64,000 nt of DNA, from positions 2,208,001 to 2,272,000 of the forward strand of contig NZ_RIBP01000004.1 in assembly GCF_007273535.1 (NCBI RefSeq). The letters run 5' to 3'. Source of the DNA: Niallia circulans. GTDB lineage: Bacteria; Bacillota; Bacilli; Bacillales; Cytobacillaceae. Positions within the stretch are counted from its first letter, which is position 1. Each line of letters starts with the position of its first letter. The position numbers and the translations under genes were made by a program. Under the pieces are notes generated by a model. That model was not told where the DNA came from. It saw only the letters and a list, made by a program, of their open reading frames with translations, and made no database searches. Positions 18,347 to 27,656 of the stretch are shown one piece after another.

Positions 18347-18640
18347 ATGCTAAAGGGTAAACAAAAAAGATACTTGCGTGCAATGGCACATCATTTGAAT
18401 CCGATTTTCCAAGTGGGAAAAGGCGGAGTGAATGAAAACATGATTAAGCAAATTGGTGAGGCACTTGAAGTAAGAGAGCTTTTAAAAGTGAGTGTGCTTC
18501 AAAACTGTGAAGAGGACAAAAGTGTTGTGGCAAGAGAGCTTGCAGAAGGAACTAAAGCAGAGCTTGTACAGTTAATTGGTTCAACAATTGTTCTATACAA
18601 GGAATCAAAAGAGAACAAAAGCATTAACTTGCCATCATAA
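18347..18640 (+). CDS. yhbY: YhbY/YqeI family RNA-binding protein (CRM domain)
   Basis: 97 aa, starting on the base after aroE with CTAGGAGGCAAC as ribosome binding site. The CRM domain motifs RAMAHHLNPIFQVGKGGVNENM (GxGG loop) and RELLKVSVLQNC are intact. Homologues bind pre-50S or pre-30S ribosomal particles. Lies between aroE and nadD as in B. subtilis (yqeI). Confidence 0.93.
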   Translation: MLKGKQKRYLRAMAHHLNPIFQVGKGGVNENMIKQIGEALEVRELLKVSVLQNCEEDKSVVARELAEGTKAELVQLIGSTIVLYKESKENKSINLPS

Positions 18641-18667
18641 TCATAATCGTTAGAAGAGGCGATATCT

Positions 18668-19240
18668 TTGAGAAAAAAGATTGGAATATTGGGAGGAACA
18701 TTCGACCCTCCTCATATCGGTCATCTGATTATTGCAAATGAGGTCATGCACCATGAAAATTTGGATGAGATTTGGTTTATGCCAAATCAGGAGCCTCCGC
18801 ATAAAATAATATCAGGGAGTGCATCCAACGAAGACCGTTTAGCGATGCTACATCTAGCTATTAAGGGGAAGGAAGAATTCCAGGTTCAGACAATTGAGCT
18901 GGACAGGGAAGGCAAATCCTATACTTTTGATACAATGACTATCTTAAAAGAAATGCATCCGGAGTTTGAATTTCATTTCATCATTGGTGCCGATATGGTC
19001 GAGTACTTACCAAAATGGTACATGATTGATGAATTGCTTCAACTAGTCCGTTTTATAAGCGTTAATAGGCCGAACTACAGCAGTGATACAAGCTATCCCG
19101 TGCAATTTGTTGCAGTACCGGATATCAACATCTCCTCAAAGCTGATAAGAGGCAGGCTTATAAAGGGAGAAACTATATCGTTTCTTGTTAAGGAAGAAGT
19201 GGAACGATATATTAAGGAGAAGAGATTATATGAATCGTGA
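18668..19240 (+). CDS. nadD: Nicotinate-nucleotide adenylyltransferase
   Basis: 190 aa, TTG start after AGAAGAGGCG. It adenylates nicotinate mononucleotide to NaAD in NAD synthesis. The nucleotidyltransferase signature GGTFDPPHIGHL is at residues 9-20 and the ISSKLIRGRL (ISSTxIR) motif is near the end, with FIIGADMVEYLPKW between. Overlaps yqeK by 11 nt, so translation is probably coupled. Confidence 0.96.
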   Translation: MRKKIGILGGTFDPPHIGHLIIANEVMHHENLDEIWFMPNQEPPHKIISGSASNEDRLAMLHLAIKGKEEFQVQTIELDREGKSYTFDTMTILKEMHPEFEFHFIIGADMVEYLPKWYMIDELLQLVRFISVNRPNYSSDTSYPVQFVAVPDINISSKLIRGRLIKGETISFLVKEEVERYIKEKRLYES

Positions 19241-19799
19241 ACAAGCGCTTCTCATCGTAAAAAAACAATTGACAGAACAGCGATATGTTCACACAATTGG
19301 TGTCATGGGAACAGCCATTGAACTGGCGAAGCGATATGATGAAGATGCGGAAAAAGCAGAATTGGCTGCTATTTTTCATGACTATGCAAAATTTCGTCCA
19401 AAAGAAGAAATGAAACAAATCATTCTTGATCAAAAAATGGATAAAACATTGTTGGCCTTTCATTCTGAACTTTGGCATGCTCCTGTTGGGGCCTACTTAG
19501 TCGAAAAGGAAGCAGGCATAAATGATCAAGAGGTACTTAATGCAATTAAATATCATACTTCTGGAAGATCCGGAATGAGCAAACTAGAAAAAATCATCTA
19601 CTTAGCAGATTATATCGAGCCAGGAAGAACTTTTCCTGGTGTCGATGAGGTTAGAGAATTAGCGATGATCAGTTTAGATGATGCTTTTATAAAATCAGTT
19701 AAAAATACAATTTCATTTTTAATGAGCCGCAACCAAGCGGTCTTTCCTACGACATTTGAAATGTATAACAGCTTTGTAACGAAAACGGAGGTAGAATAA
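19230..19799 (+). CDS. yqeK: YqeK, HD-domain Ap4A hydrolase
   Basis: 189 aa. HD-superfamily hydrolase; the B. subtilis homologue is reported to cleave diadenosine tetraphosphate symmetrically. The metal site is seen as HTIGV, FHDYAK (HD pair) and ADYIEPGR. ATG 19230 is chosen: TTAAGGAGAAG lies at the right distance inside the end of nadD; a longer frame from 19185 lacks a ribosome binding site. rsfS follows on the next base. Confidence 0.93.
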   Translation: MNREQALLIVKKQLTEQRYVHTIGVMGTAIELAKRYDEDAEKAELAAIFHDYAKFRPKEEMKQIILDQKMDKTLLAFHSELWHAPVGAYLVEKEAGINDQEVLNAIKYHTSGRSGMSKLEKIIYLADYIEPGRTFPGVDEVRELAMISLDDAFIKSVKNTISFLMSRNQAVFPTTFEMYNSFVTKTEVE

Positions 19800-20156
19800 A
19801 TGGAAGAACGTAATTTACTTTTGACTGCTGTTAAAGCAGCAGATGATAAACGAGCAGAAAATATAGTAGCATTAAACATGAAAGGAATCTCTTTAGTCTC
19901 AGATTATTTCGTAATTTGTCACGGTAATTCCGATAAACAAGTGCAGGCAATTGCAAATGAGATTAAAGATAAATGTGGAGAAATCGGTGTAACAGTTAAG
20001 CGCTTGGAAGGATTCCAAGAGGCAAAATGGATTCTTGTTGACCTTGGGGACATCGTTGTACATGTCTTCCACCGAGATGAAAGAACGTATTACAATTTGG
20101 AAAGACTTTGGGGAGATGCACCTGTTGAAAATATCCAAAGTGTGATTGAGCAATGA
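19800..20156 (+). CDS. rsfS: Ribosomal silencing factor RsfS
   Basis: 118 aa, ATG directly after the yqeK stop with AACGGAGGTAG as ribosome binding site. DUF143 fold: VSDYFVICHGNSDKQVQAIA, EGFQEAKWILVDLGDIVVHVFH and the conserved C-terminal YNLERLWGDAP. It binds uL14 and blocks 30S-50S joining in stationary phase. Overlaps yqeM by 4 nt (ATGA). Confidence 0.96.
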   Translation: MEERNLLLTAVKAADDKRAENIVALNMKGISLVSDYFVICHGNSDKQVQAIANEIKDKCGEIGVTVKRLEGFQEAKWILVDLGDIVVHVFHRDERTYYNLERLWGDAPVENIQSVIEQ

Positions 20157-20896
20157 GTTATCAGCAGTTCGCTTATCTATATGACAGATTGATGGATGAC
20201 GTTCCATATGATAAGTGGGTTGAGCTCCTATTAGCAGCTAAGCAGGAGTACAACATAAAAAGCAGTAATCTCCTTGATTTAGCCTGCGGTACTGGTGAGC
20301 TGTCTGTTAGGCTGGCCCAAAAGGGCTTTACTGTAACAGGTGCAGATATTTCTTCTGATATGCTGAGTGTTGCGCAAAACAAAGCGGAAGAACATAATCT
20401 TTCCCTGTTTTTTATGGAGCAGGACATGTCAGAGCTTGAGGATTTGCCATTATTTGATTTCATCGGTATTTTTTGTGATTCACTAAACTACCTGCAGACA
20501 GAAGAACAGGTTGTGAACACATTTAAGGGCGTATATGAGCACTTAGATGATGGCGGGTTATTTATGTTTGACGTTCATTCCTTGTATAAGATGAACCATC
20601 TTTTCCATAATCAGACGTATGCACTGAATGATGAAGATGTCAGTCTTATTTGGCTTTGCTACGAAGGAGAACATCCAAACAGTGTCGAGCATGATTTATC
20701 GTTTTTCCATTTGGACGAGTCTACACAGCAATATATGCGTTATGATGAATTGCATTTTCAACGGACTTTTTCGATTGAGCAATACAGCAAATGGATTAAA
20801 TCCGCCGGTTTTTCCATTCAAAAAGTTACCGCGGATTTTCAGAATGGTGAAATACAAGAGAACGCAGAGAGAATCTTTTTTTACTGCCTGAAATAA
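20153..20896 (+). CDS. yqeM: SAM-dependent methyltransferase YqeM
   Basis: 247 aa. Class I methyltransferase with YDRLMDDVPYDKW at the N-terminus, motif I LDLACGTGELSVRLA, TGADISSDML (ribose-binding acidic residue) and DSLNYL. Its start overlaps the rsfS stop (ATGA), so it is translationally coupled. Last gene of the yqeG operon, followed by a terminator. Substrate unknown. Confidence 0.92.
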   Translation: MSYQQFAYLYDRLMDDVPYDKWVELLLAAKQEYNIKSSNLLDLACGTGELSVRLAQKGFTVTGADISSDMLSVAQNKAEEHNLSLFFMEQDMSELEDLPLFDFIGIFCDSLNYLQTEEQVVNTFKGVYEHLDDGGLFMFDVHSLYKMNHLFHNQTYALNDEDVSLIWLCYEGEHPNSVEHDLSFFHLDESTQQYMRYDELHFQRTFSIEQYSKWIKSAGFSIQKVTADFQNGEIQENAERIFFYCLK

Positions 20897-20902
20897 CTAA
20901 AG

Positions 20903-20932
20903 AAACACACCTTTTTTGAGGTGTGTTTTTTA
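20903..20932 (+). terminator. Rho-independent terminator of the yqeG-yqeM operon
   Basis: An AACACACC / GGTGTGTT stem is followed by TTTTTT, about 10 nt after the yqeM stop. Confidence 0.88.
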
Positions 20933-21030
20933 TGTACAATTTTTGTGGAAAAGTTAGTTAGAACTTAAAAAAACAAACTAAAAAGCAGGAATTTTCTTTT
21001 ACGTCTCGAATGGTATAATAGCAGAAATTC

Positions 21031-21864
21031 CTAAATGTTTTTATGGATAACTAGGGAATTTTTGACTGACTGTAAATCCTCTTCAAATTTATGCTGTGTT
21101 GCCTGAAACAGTTGATTGAACGTATCGCCAATGTTCTTTTCCAATACGGTAATTCCTTCTCCTGTGACCCCGCCTTTTACACTAACCTTTTCTTGCAGTG
21201 TCGGTAATGTGTAATAACCCTTTTCTAAGAGCTGCCCAAGCCCTATCAGCATCTCACTTGCCAGCTTTGTGGCCGTTTCGGCATCAATTTCCGTTTCCTC
21301 AACAGCTCCATCAATAAAGCGCTGTGTTAAATAGCTGAAAAATGCAGGTCCGCAGCTGACGATATCTGACGCCACTCTCGTAATGTTATCAGCAATCTCA
21401 GTTGGTGTAGAGAAATTGTTAAACAGCGTATTCAGTGCATGCTTCCATTCTTGAGTGCAGTTGCTTCCATAAGAAAATAATGCTACCCCGCATAATGCTC
21501 TATTTGTTATGCTCGGGATAATTCGAGCAACAGAGCATGATAATGCACTCTCTAGCTGCTCAGTATTAATGGGGCTTGTGATGGACACAACACATTTGTC
21601 CGACGACAGATATGGAGCAATGTCTGAAGCTACACTAAATACATCATGCGGCTTTACACACAAAAAAATAAGATCAGCATTTTGCGCAACCTTCTTGGCT
21701 GTTTTTAAAACAGTAACTTGCGGATATATCTCCTTAATTTGAATTGCTTTTGCCAGCGTACGATTTTGAATCAGTAAGTCAGCAGGAGAAATAGCCTTAC
21801 TGTCGAGCAATGCCTCTATTAGAATCTTCCCCATATTGCCTGTTCCAATCATTCCTATTTTCAC
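21031..21864 (-). CDS. comER: ComER, pyrroline-5-carboxylate reductase-like protein
   Basis: 277 aa on the reverse strand. The N-terminal NAD(P)-binding GTGNMGKIL and the ProC-like SVKGGVTGEGI motif place it in the P5C reductase superfamily. It is divergent from comEABC exactly as comER in B. subtilis, where it affects sporulation and biofilm formation rather than proline synthesis. The comER-comEA spacer carries a CTCATAT / ATATGAG palindrome (about 21894-21912). Confidence 0.9.
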   Translation of the reverse strand: MKIGMIGTGNMGKILIEALLDSKAISPADLLIQNRTLAKAIQIKEIYPQVTVLKTAKKVAQNADLIFLCVKPHDVFSVASDIAPYLSSDKCVVSITSPINTEQLESALSCSVARIIPSITNRALCGVALFSYGSNCTQEWKHALNTLFNNFSTPTEIADNITRVASDIVSCGPAFFSYLTQRFIDGAVEETEIDAETATKLASEMLIGLGQLLEKGYYTLPTLQEKVSVKGGVTGEGITVLEKNIGDTFNQLFQATQHKFEEDLQSVKNSLVIHKNI

Positions 21865-21952
21865 GGTTTATTTCCCCCCTATAATGAGCGGTTTCTCATA
21901 TAACGATATGAGTGTTTAACATGGATTATACCTAGAAAGGAAGAATACTGTC

Positions 21953-22543
21953 ATGAAATGGCTTTCAGAAAAAAGACTAATAATATTGCTTTGTGCGGCA
22001 CTTGCTGTGTTTATTGGGTATCATTTTGTTTCTAAGCAGAAAGAGGCTGCAGCAGGAGTAGAGCTAGGAGAGCTTTCTGGGGCTGGCGTGACAGAAGCGG
22101 AAGAAAAACAGGAGCCAGATATCTATGTCGATGTGAAAGGAGCTGTTAAGGCTCCTGGCTTGTATGAAGCGAAACAAGGAGAACGGGTCATGGATATAAT
22201 TGAAAGGGCGAATGGATTCACAAGCGAAGCTGACGAAAATGCAATCAATCTTGCCGAAAGGGTGGAAGATGAGATGGTTGTTTATATTCCAGAGTTTGGT
22301 GAGGAGCCCAAAGGTGCTAATGGTGATGCAAAAGAGGATGGTGTTGCAGATCTTGTAAACATTAATGAAGCGGACAGCAGTCAGTTGCTTACATTGCCTG
22401 GAATAGGAGAAGCAAAAGCATCTGCGATTATAGATTACAGGGAACAAAATGGAGGATTTAAGGACGTAGCTGAATTAAAGGAAATAAGTGGGATTGGCGA
22501 GAAAACTTTTGAAAAGCTAAAAGAGCTCGTCACAGTAAAGTAG
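21953..22543 (+). CDS. comEA: Competence DNA receptor ComEA
   Basis: 196 aa, ATG after AGAAAGGAAG. One N-terminal membrane helix (IILLCAALAVFIGYHFV), then an SLBB domain (VDVKGAVKAPGLYEAKQGERVMD) and, after a flexible linker, a helix-hairpin-helix DNA-binding domain (LVNINEADSSQLLTLPGIGEAKASAI). It binds incoming DNA at the membrane for ComEC. Appears intact although comEC downstream is not. Confidence 0.95.
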   Translation: MKWLSEKRLIILLCAALAVFIGYHFVSKQKEAAAGVELGELSGAGVTEAEEKQEPDIYVDVKGAVKAPGLYEAKQGERVMDIIERANGFTSEADENAINLAERVEDEMVVYIPEFGEEPKGANGDAKEDGVADLVNINEADSSQLLTLPGIGEAKASAIIDYREQNGGFKDVAELKEISGIGEKTFEKLKELVTVK

Positions 22544-22632
22544 CGTTTCAAATGGCAAATTGACGTAGAGATTTCTTGCATATAAACTAAGGATAGTTTT
22601 TTAAGATCATTTTTTAGGAGTGACTATATATA

Positions 22633-23220
22633 ATGGAAAGATTATCTTGGAATGAATATTTTATGGCACAAAGTGAATTGCTAGCATTGCGGAGTACATG
22701 TACTAGGCTTGCTGTCGGTGCAACAATTGTCAGGGATAAAAGAATCATAGCGGGAGGCTACAATGGCAGTATTGCAGGAGGGGTGCACTGTATAGATGAA
22801 GGCTGTTACGTAATTGATCATCATTGTGTCCGCACGATTCATGCGGAAATGAATGCAATCTTGCAATGTGCTAAGTTTGGTGTTGCAACAGCCTCAGCAG
22901 ATATTTATGTTACTCATTTTCCATGCCTGCAATGCTGTAAGGCGATTGTACAGGCCGGTATTAAGACAGTATATTATGAACATGATTATAAAAACCACCC
23001 ATATGCGCTTGAGCTTTTTAAACAGGCCGGTGTACAGGTTGAAAAGGTAGAAAAACAACAGGTTATTTTTGATAATAACAAGGCGGAAAAGAAGCTATTT
23101 GTAGAAAGCTTATTAAACACTCTGAAAGAGAGCAGAGAGGACATGGAAGGGATAGATGAATTAGAAAAGCAAGCAGAAGAGCTGTTTTCGATTATCCCTA
23201 CAGAAACTTCTTCCGTATAA
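22633..23220 (+). CDS. comEB: ComEB, dCMP deaminase family protein
   Basis: 195 aa, ATG after TTTAGGAGTGAC. Zinc deaminase signature: TIHAEMNAI (zinc His and catalytic Glu) and PCLQCC (PCxxC). A further Cys/His cluster near residues 50-62 (HCIDEGCYVIDHHC) is typical of the dCMP deaminase family. It deaminates dCMP to dUMP; in B. subtilis it is co-transcribed with comEA and comEC but dispensable for uptake, with a reported role in ComGA localisation. Confidence 0.94.
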   Translation: MERLSWNEYFMAQSELLALRSTCTRLAVGATIVRDKRIIAGGYNGSIAGGVHCIDEGCYVIDHHCVRTIHAEMNAILQCAKFGVATASADIYVTHFPCLQCCKAIVQAGIKTVYYEHDYKNHPYALELFKQAGVQVEKVEKQQVIFDNNKAEKKLFVESLLNTLKESREDMEGIDELEKQAEELFSIIPTETSSV

Positions 23221-23244
23221 AGAAGAAGTTTCTCTTTAAATTTT

Positions 23245-25578
23245 ATGAGCAGACAATATAATAACCTCCTCTATTATGCAATAGCTTCGCTTCTGGCAAC
23301 CCTCTCTGCCTTAACATTTCTCCTTCCAATTGCTGCAACTTTTATCATGCTGGTCATTTGGCTCATTACTGTAAAAAGATGGTCGTATCCAGCTGTTTTA
23401 TTGCTGATATCCCTTTTTATAGTCTTTTTTTTGAGAGTCCAATTAGATCAAAAAAACAATATCACTCATTTAAATGAAACTCAATCAACATTTGCGTTGA
23501 CCATACAGGAAGTACCGAAAATAGATGGAGATAAGTGGACAGTGCTTGCTGAAGATACTGTAACTGATGAAAAACTTCTGCTTCAATATAAATTACGTAC
23601 ACCTTCAGAAAAGCAGCATCTTGCCAGACAGCCCTTTCTTGGGTAAACATGTACAATTACAGGAAAACTGATAAAGCCTTCTCCAGCTGCCAATGAAGGG
23701 ATGTTTGACTATAATAGCTATTTGACAGGAAAGTCGATCCATTGGCTGCTGGAAGTAGAAAGGAAGGGCTTTTCCTCGTGCGAGCAAACAAATTTTCATC
23801 CACTATACTTCATTCTCATGCTCAGAGAGAAAGGAATCAGCTGGATTAACACTGTATTTACCGAACAAACTGCGCCAGTGGCAATTGCGTTATTGTTTGG
23901 AGACAGAGATTATATGGCTGGTGATATTCAAACAGCGTACCAAAAAATAGGGATAGTCCATTTGCTGGCCATTTCTGGGTCACATGTCATCCTTTTAATA
24001 GGGATGTCCTATTACGGCTTATTGCGAATAGGTGTCACGAGACAAAGGAGCATAACGATATTAATGTTTTTTTTGCCTGCATACACCATCCTGACAGGAT
24101 TAAGTCCGTCTGTCATCAGAGCTGTGTCGACAGCCATGCTAGTGCTTATCCAAAAAAAGTGGCAGCGAACTAGTTATTCCTCGATTGATTTATTAAGCAT
24201 CGCTTTTGTTATCTATTTGTTTTTGTTTCCAAGAATTGTCCATGATATTGGTTTTCAGCTGTCCTTCGTTGTCAGTCTGTTCTTATTGCTTAGCACCACT
24301 ATCCTTAAACAAAAAGAAAAACAGCGATGGAAAATGTATATACTCACTGCCTATTTTTGTGAGCTGTCAGTACTGCCCTTTCTGTTAATTTATTTTCACG
24401 AATTGCCAGTGTTGTCCCTTTTGGCAAACCTTGTTTATATCCCCTTTTATTCTGTACTTCTACCATACTGCATAATAGTGTTCCTTCTATCGATGCTTTT
24501 TGTAAAAATGACCACACTGTTTCTTTATCCACTCGATCAGCTTTCCATGCTGTCTGACTGGCTTGCTTTAACAGCTGCAAAGCTGCCTCATGTTACAATG
24601 ATTTTTGGCAAACCAGACAAGCTGGAACTGCTTCTGTATATCCTGCTTATTCCGCTATTTTTCTACCTGTACGAAGCCTTTCCTGACAAAAGGAAAAGCA
24701 TATTTCTTATCCCGTTAAGCCTGCTTCTGTTTCAGCATGCGAACAACGTATGGAGCCCGTATGGAGAGGTTGCTTTTATTAATGTTGGGCAAGGCGACAG
24801 TGTATTGATTCACGAACCTTATAACCAAGGAACATATCTTATTGATACAGGAGGTACAGTTACCTTTCAACAAGAAAAATGGGCGGAGCGAGAGGATCGC
24901 TATGAGGTTGGTGAAGACACACTAGTTCCTTACTTGAAAAGCAAAGGAATTTCGAAAATTGATAAGCTTATTCTTACACATGGGGATTTGGATCATATTG
25001 GCGGCAGTACTGCTGTTATTGAAAATCTGCACGTTGAGCAAATTCTTATGGCTAAAACTAATTGGAATCTAACTGATGGGGAACTGGGAATATGTAAGCT
25101 TGCAAAACAGAAAAATATTCCTGTTTTGTTTGTAGAATCAGGGAAGCGCTGGTTGAGCCGAGATGCAGGTTTTCAGATTCTTGCCCCAATAGCAGGCGCT
25201 GAATATAGCGAAGGTGAAAATGATGGATCACTTGTCATTTCAGCGAGAATTGGCGGCATAACATGGCTGTTTACTGGTGATATTGAAGAGATAGGAGAAG
25301 GTATGCTTCTTAATAAAAACACAGAATTAAAGGCTGATATCCTGAAGGTTGCTCATCATGGAAGCAAAACCTCTACAACAGAAGCCTTTCTGCACGCAGT
25401 AGATCCAACCGTTGCCATCATTTCAGCAGGCAAAAACAACAGCTACGGTCACCCGAATAAAGACGTACTTGAAAGATTGCATGCAAAAAACATAACGGTG
25501 TGGAGAACAGATTTAAATGGAACCATTTCTTTTAAATATTCACAAAAAAAAGGCACCTTTTTTTTGCAGATGCCATAA
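23245..25578 (+). pseudogene. comEC: comEC, DNA uptake channel, interrupted by an in-frame TAA
   Basis: The frame runs 777 codons from ATG 23245 to TAA 25576, the expected ComEC length, but codon 134 (23644-23646) is TAA. Codons on both sides keep homology in the same frame: QPFLG before, TCTITGKL and NEGMFDYNSYL after. This is therefore a point nonsense change (or a read error), not a frameshift. Upstream are the N-terminal membrane helices and start of the OB-like domain. Downstream are the multi-helix competence domain and the metallo-beta-lactamase domain (THGDLDHIGG, FTGDIE, AHHGSKTS). The downstream part has an in-frame ATG at 23701 without a good ribosome binding site. Confidence 0.9.
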
Positions 25579-25619
25579 ACTATATCAAAACCACAGGGAA
25601 AACTTATCTGCATACTAGA

Positions 25620-25890
25620 GAATTACTTATTGTAATATCATACTTACATGCCATAAATGATCTGCTGGTATTTCCTGATTTGGTTTTAGTTTTCACCGTT
25701 GTTCTGTGTGAAAACACTAATAACAGTGTACCGCAGCGTATTAAGTATCCTAGGCCTTAATATGCTGCGTTCATTATAGATTGAAAGCGGGTTACCTAAT
25801 AATGAATTGTAAATGCCTTCTTTGAAAAGCTACCACCAACGTTTTTCAAAGAGGGCTGGAGCTTTTCTATAAAATGGTTGCCCGCTTTCT
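25620..25890. other. Highly structured spacer between comEC and holA
   Basis: There is no ORF with a ribosome binding site in this 430-nt gap. In order it holds four to five inverted repeats: ATTAC/GTAAT (25622-25636); TTAGTTTTCAC with GTGAAAACACTAA (25686-25720, two-base bulge); GCAGCGTATTAAG / CTTAATATGCTGC (25733-25768); and an outer GAAAGCGGG / CCCGCTTTC pair (25783-25889) enclosing a 14-bp hairpin (25815-25856). GAAAAGCT (25824-25831) can also pair with AGCTTTTC (25860-25867), which would break the inner stem. No T-run follows. It could be an RNA element, a small non-coding RNA or a degenerate repeat unit. Confidence 0.6.
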
Positions 25891-26009
25891 AGTTTTATCA
25901 CTTGTCAAAATGGAAATGCTTCTTTACGATATAAGATAGACGAAAAATAGTTGCTTGGCTAGTAGCCTTGCTCCCCAACCCGAGGGAAATGAACGGAGAG
26001 AATAAAGTT

Positions 26010-27041
26010 ATGATGCAAGAAATTTGGAAAAAAATAAAAAGGCAGGAATTTGCGCCTGTTTATTTAATGTATGGGCAAGAGTCCTTTTTAATAAATGAAA
26101 CAAAACAGCTATTAATTCAAACAGCATTAAATCCGGAAGAAGAGGACTTTAACCTATCGACGTATGATCTGGAGGAGGTCAGTATTGAGCTGGCAATTGA
26201 GGATGCGGAAACGATTCCGTTTTTCGGTGATAGAAAGGTTGTCGTCCTGCAAAATCCATTTTTCCTGACAAGTGAGAAAACAAAATCAAAAGTGGAACAT
26301 GATGTAAAGAGACTGGAGGCATACTTAAACGAACCTTCTCCCTATACGATTATTGTTTTTACAGGAAGCTATGAAAAGCTGGATGAACGGAAAAAAATCA
26401 CAAAAGAAATGAAAAAGACTGCTGAAATTCTCGAAGCAAAGAAATTAAATGAACAGGAATTAAAAAATTGGATGAAGCAAAGAGCTTCCTACAATAAAGT
26501 GGAATTAGACAATGATGCTCTCGATTCCCTTCTAAGTATTGCTGGGACAAATTTGTTTCTTCTGACAAGTGAAGTGGATAAAATGGCTCTTTATGTACAG
26601 GACTCAAAACTAATTACGAAGGAAATTGTCGAGGAGCTTGCAGCTAAGTCGCTGGAACAGAATATTTTCGCTCTTGTTGAGAAAATAATGAATAAAAGAA
26701 TTGATGAGGCATTAAGGATATATTACGATCTATTAAAGCAAAATGAAGAGCCGTTAAAAATGCTTGCAATCATCACAAACCAATTCCGCCTTATTTATCA
26801 AGTGAAGGCACTAGCCAAAACAGGCTATGGACAGCAGCAAATCGCTTCTGTGTTAAAGGTTCATCCATTTCGAGTGAAGCTAGCAGCCGGCCAGGCAAAC
26901 CGGTTTACTGATGAAGAATTGACAAGGTGTATCAGCATGTTTGCTGAGGCTGACTACCAGATGAAGACGAGCGGGATGAACAAGACAATGATTATTGAAA
27001 TGATTCTGTTTAAATTAGGACAAGCTAATAGAAACGCATAG
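26010..27041 (+). CDS. holA: DNA polymerase III subunit delta
   Basis: 343 aa. It loads the sliding clamp as part of the clamp-loader complex. PVYLMYGQESFLINETKQLL at the N-terminus, ETIPFFGDRKVVVLQNP, and the C-terminal NEEPLKMLAIITNQFRLIYQVKAL and YQMKTSGMNK are typical of Firmicutes HolA (YqeN). ATG 26010 (or the adjacent 26013) is chosen behind CGGAGAG; the frame opens earlier at 25968 with TTG but without a ribosome binding site. Converges on rpsT. Confidence 0.93.
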   Translation: MMQEIWKKIKRQEFAPVYLMYGQESFLINETKQLLIQTALNPEEEDFNLSTYDLEEVSIELAIEDAETIPFFGDRKVVVLQNPFFLTSEKTKSKVEHDVKRLEAYLNEPSPYTIIVFTGSYEKLDERKKITKEMKKTAEILEAKKLNEQELKNWMKQRASYNKVELDNDALDSLLSIAGTNLFLLTSEVDKMALYVQDSKLITKEIVEELAAKSLEQNIFALVEKIMNKRIDEALRIYYDLLKQNEEPLKMLAIITNQFRLIYQVKALAKTGYGQQQIASVLKVHPFRVKLAAGQANRFTDEELTRCISMFAEADYQMKTSGMNKTMIIEMILFKLGQANRNA

Positions 27042-27042
27042 A

Positions 27043-27074
27043 AAAAAACGCTGCCTTTTGGCAGCGTTTTTTTT
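27043..27074 (+). terminator. Rho-independent terminator after holA
   Basis: An AACGCTGCC / GGCAGCGTT stem is followed by an 8-T run. The preceding A-run gives some activity for rpsT on the other strand. Confidence 0.9.
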
Positions 27075-27126
27075 ATGTACCAATTAAAAAGGCCACCAAA
27101 TGAATGGATAGCCTATTTTAATTTAA

Positions 27127-27393
27127 TTATGCATTGATCGCGTTTTTTCTCTTAGCTAGACGAGATTTTTTACGAGCAGCAGCATTTTTATGGATAAGAC
27201 CTTTTGAAGCAGCCTTGTCTAAGTTGCTAGCAGCTACTACAAAGCTTTCGTTCGCAGCATTAGTATCTTCAGAAGCGATAGCAGCTTCTGCTTTTTTAAC
27301 AGCAGTACGCATTGTTGATTTTACTGTAGTGTTTTGAGCGTTACGAGCGTTGCTAGTTTTTACGCGTTTAATAGCAGATTTAATGTTTGGCAT
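27127..27393 (-). CDS. rpsT: 30S ribosomal protein S20
   Basis: 88 aa, lysine/alanine-rich. [21 protein letters not shown] is the conserved N-terminus of bS20, and [19 protein letters not shown] the conserved C-terminal part. TAGGAGGTGAACG precedes the ATG. Codon use is strongly biased, as expected for a ribosomal protein. Reverse orientation between holA and gpr, as in B. subtilis. Confidence 0.97.
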   Translation of the reverse strand: MPNIKSAIKRVKTSNARNAQNTTVKSTMRTAVKKAEAAIASEDTNAANESFVVAASNLDKAASKGLIHKNAAARKKSRLAKRKNAINA

Positions 27394-27656
27394 TTACGTT
27401 CACCTCCTAAAAAGAAGCATCGAGAATTATATTTAAACTCGATTTTTACATTCCTAAAAAACTTAAAGAACAAATGATATTTTATCAAACGGTTTGTAAT
27501 AATGCAATACTCTCCACTTAATTTGCCCCGCATATAAGCATTTTTTTATTTAAATATGTAAAAAAGCTGATTAAACTCTTTCTATTACAGTGAATTTTTT
27601 TTTCTTAGCAAGGAAAAGATAGAATATAGTAACTATTCGTGGGAGGGGAATATAAG

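Noticed and set aside
23701..25578. Second part of comEC as an independent gene
   Set aside because: It is in the same frame as the first part, homology spans the TAA, and the ATG at 23701 has no good ribosome binding site. Annotated as one interrupted gene.
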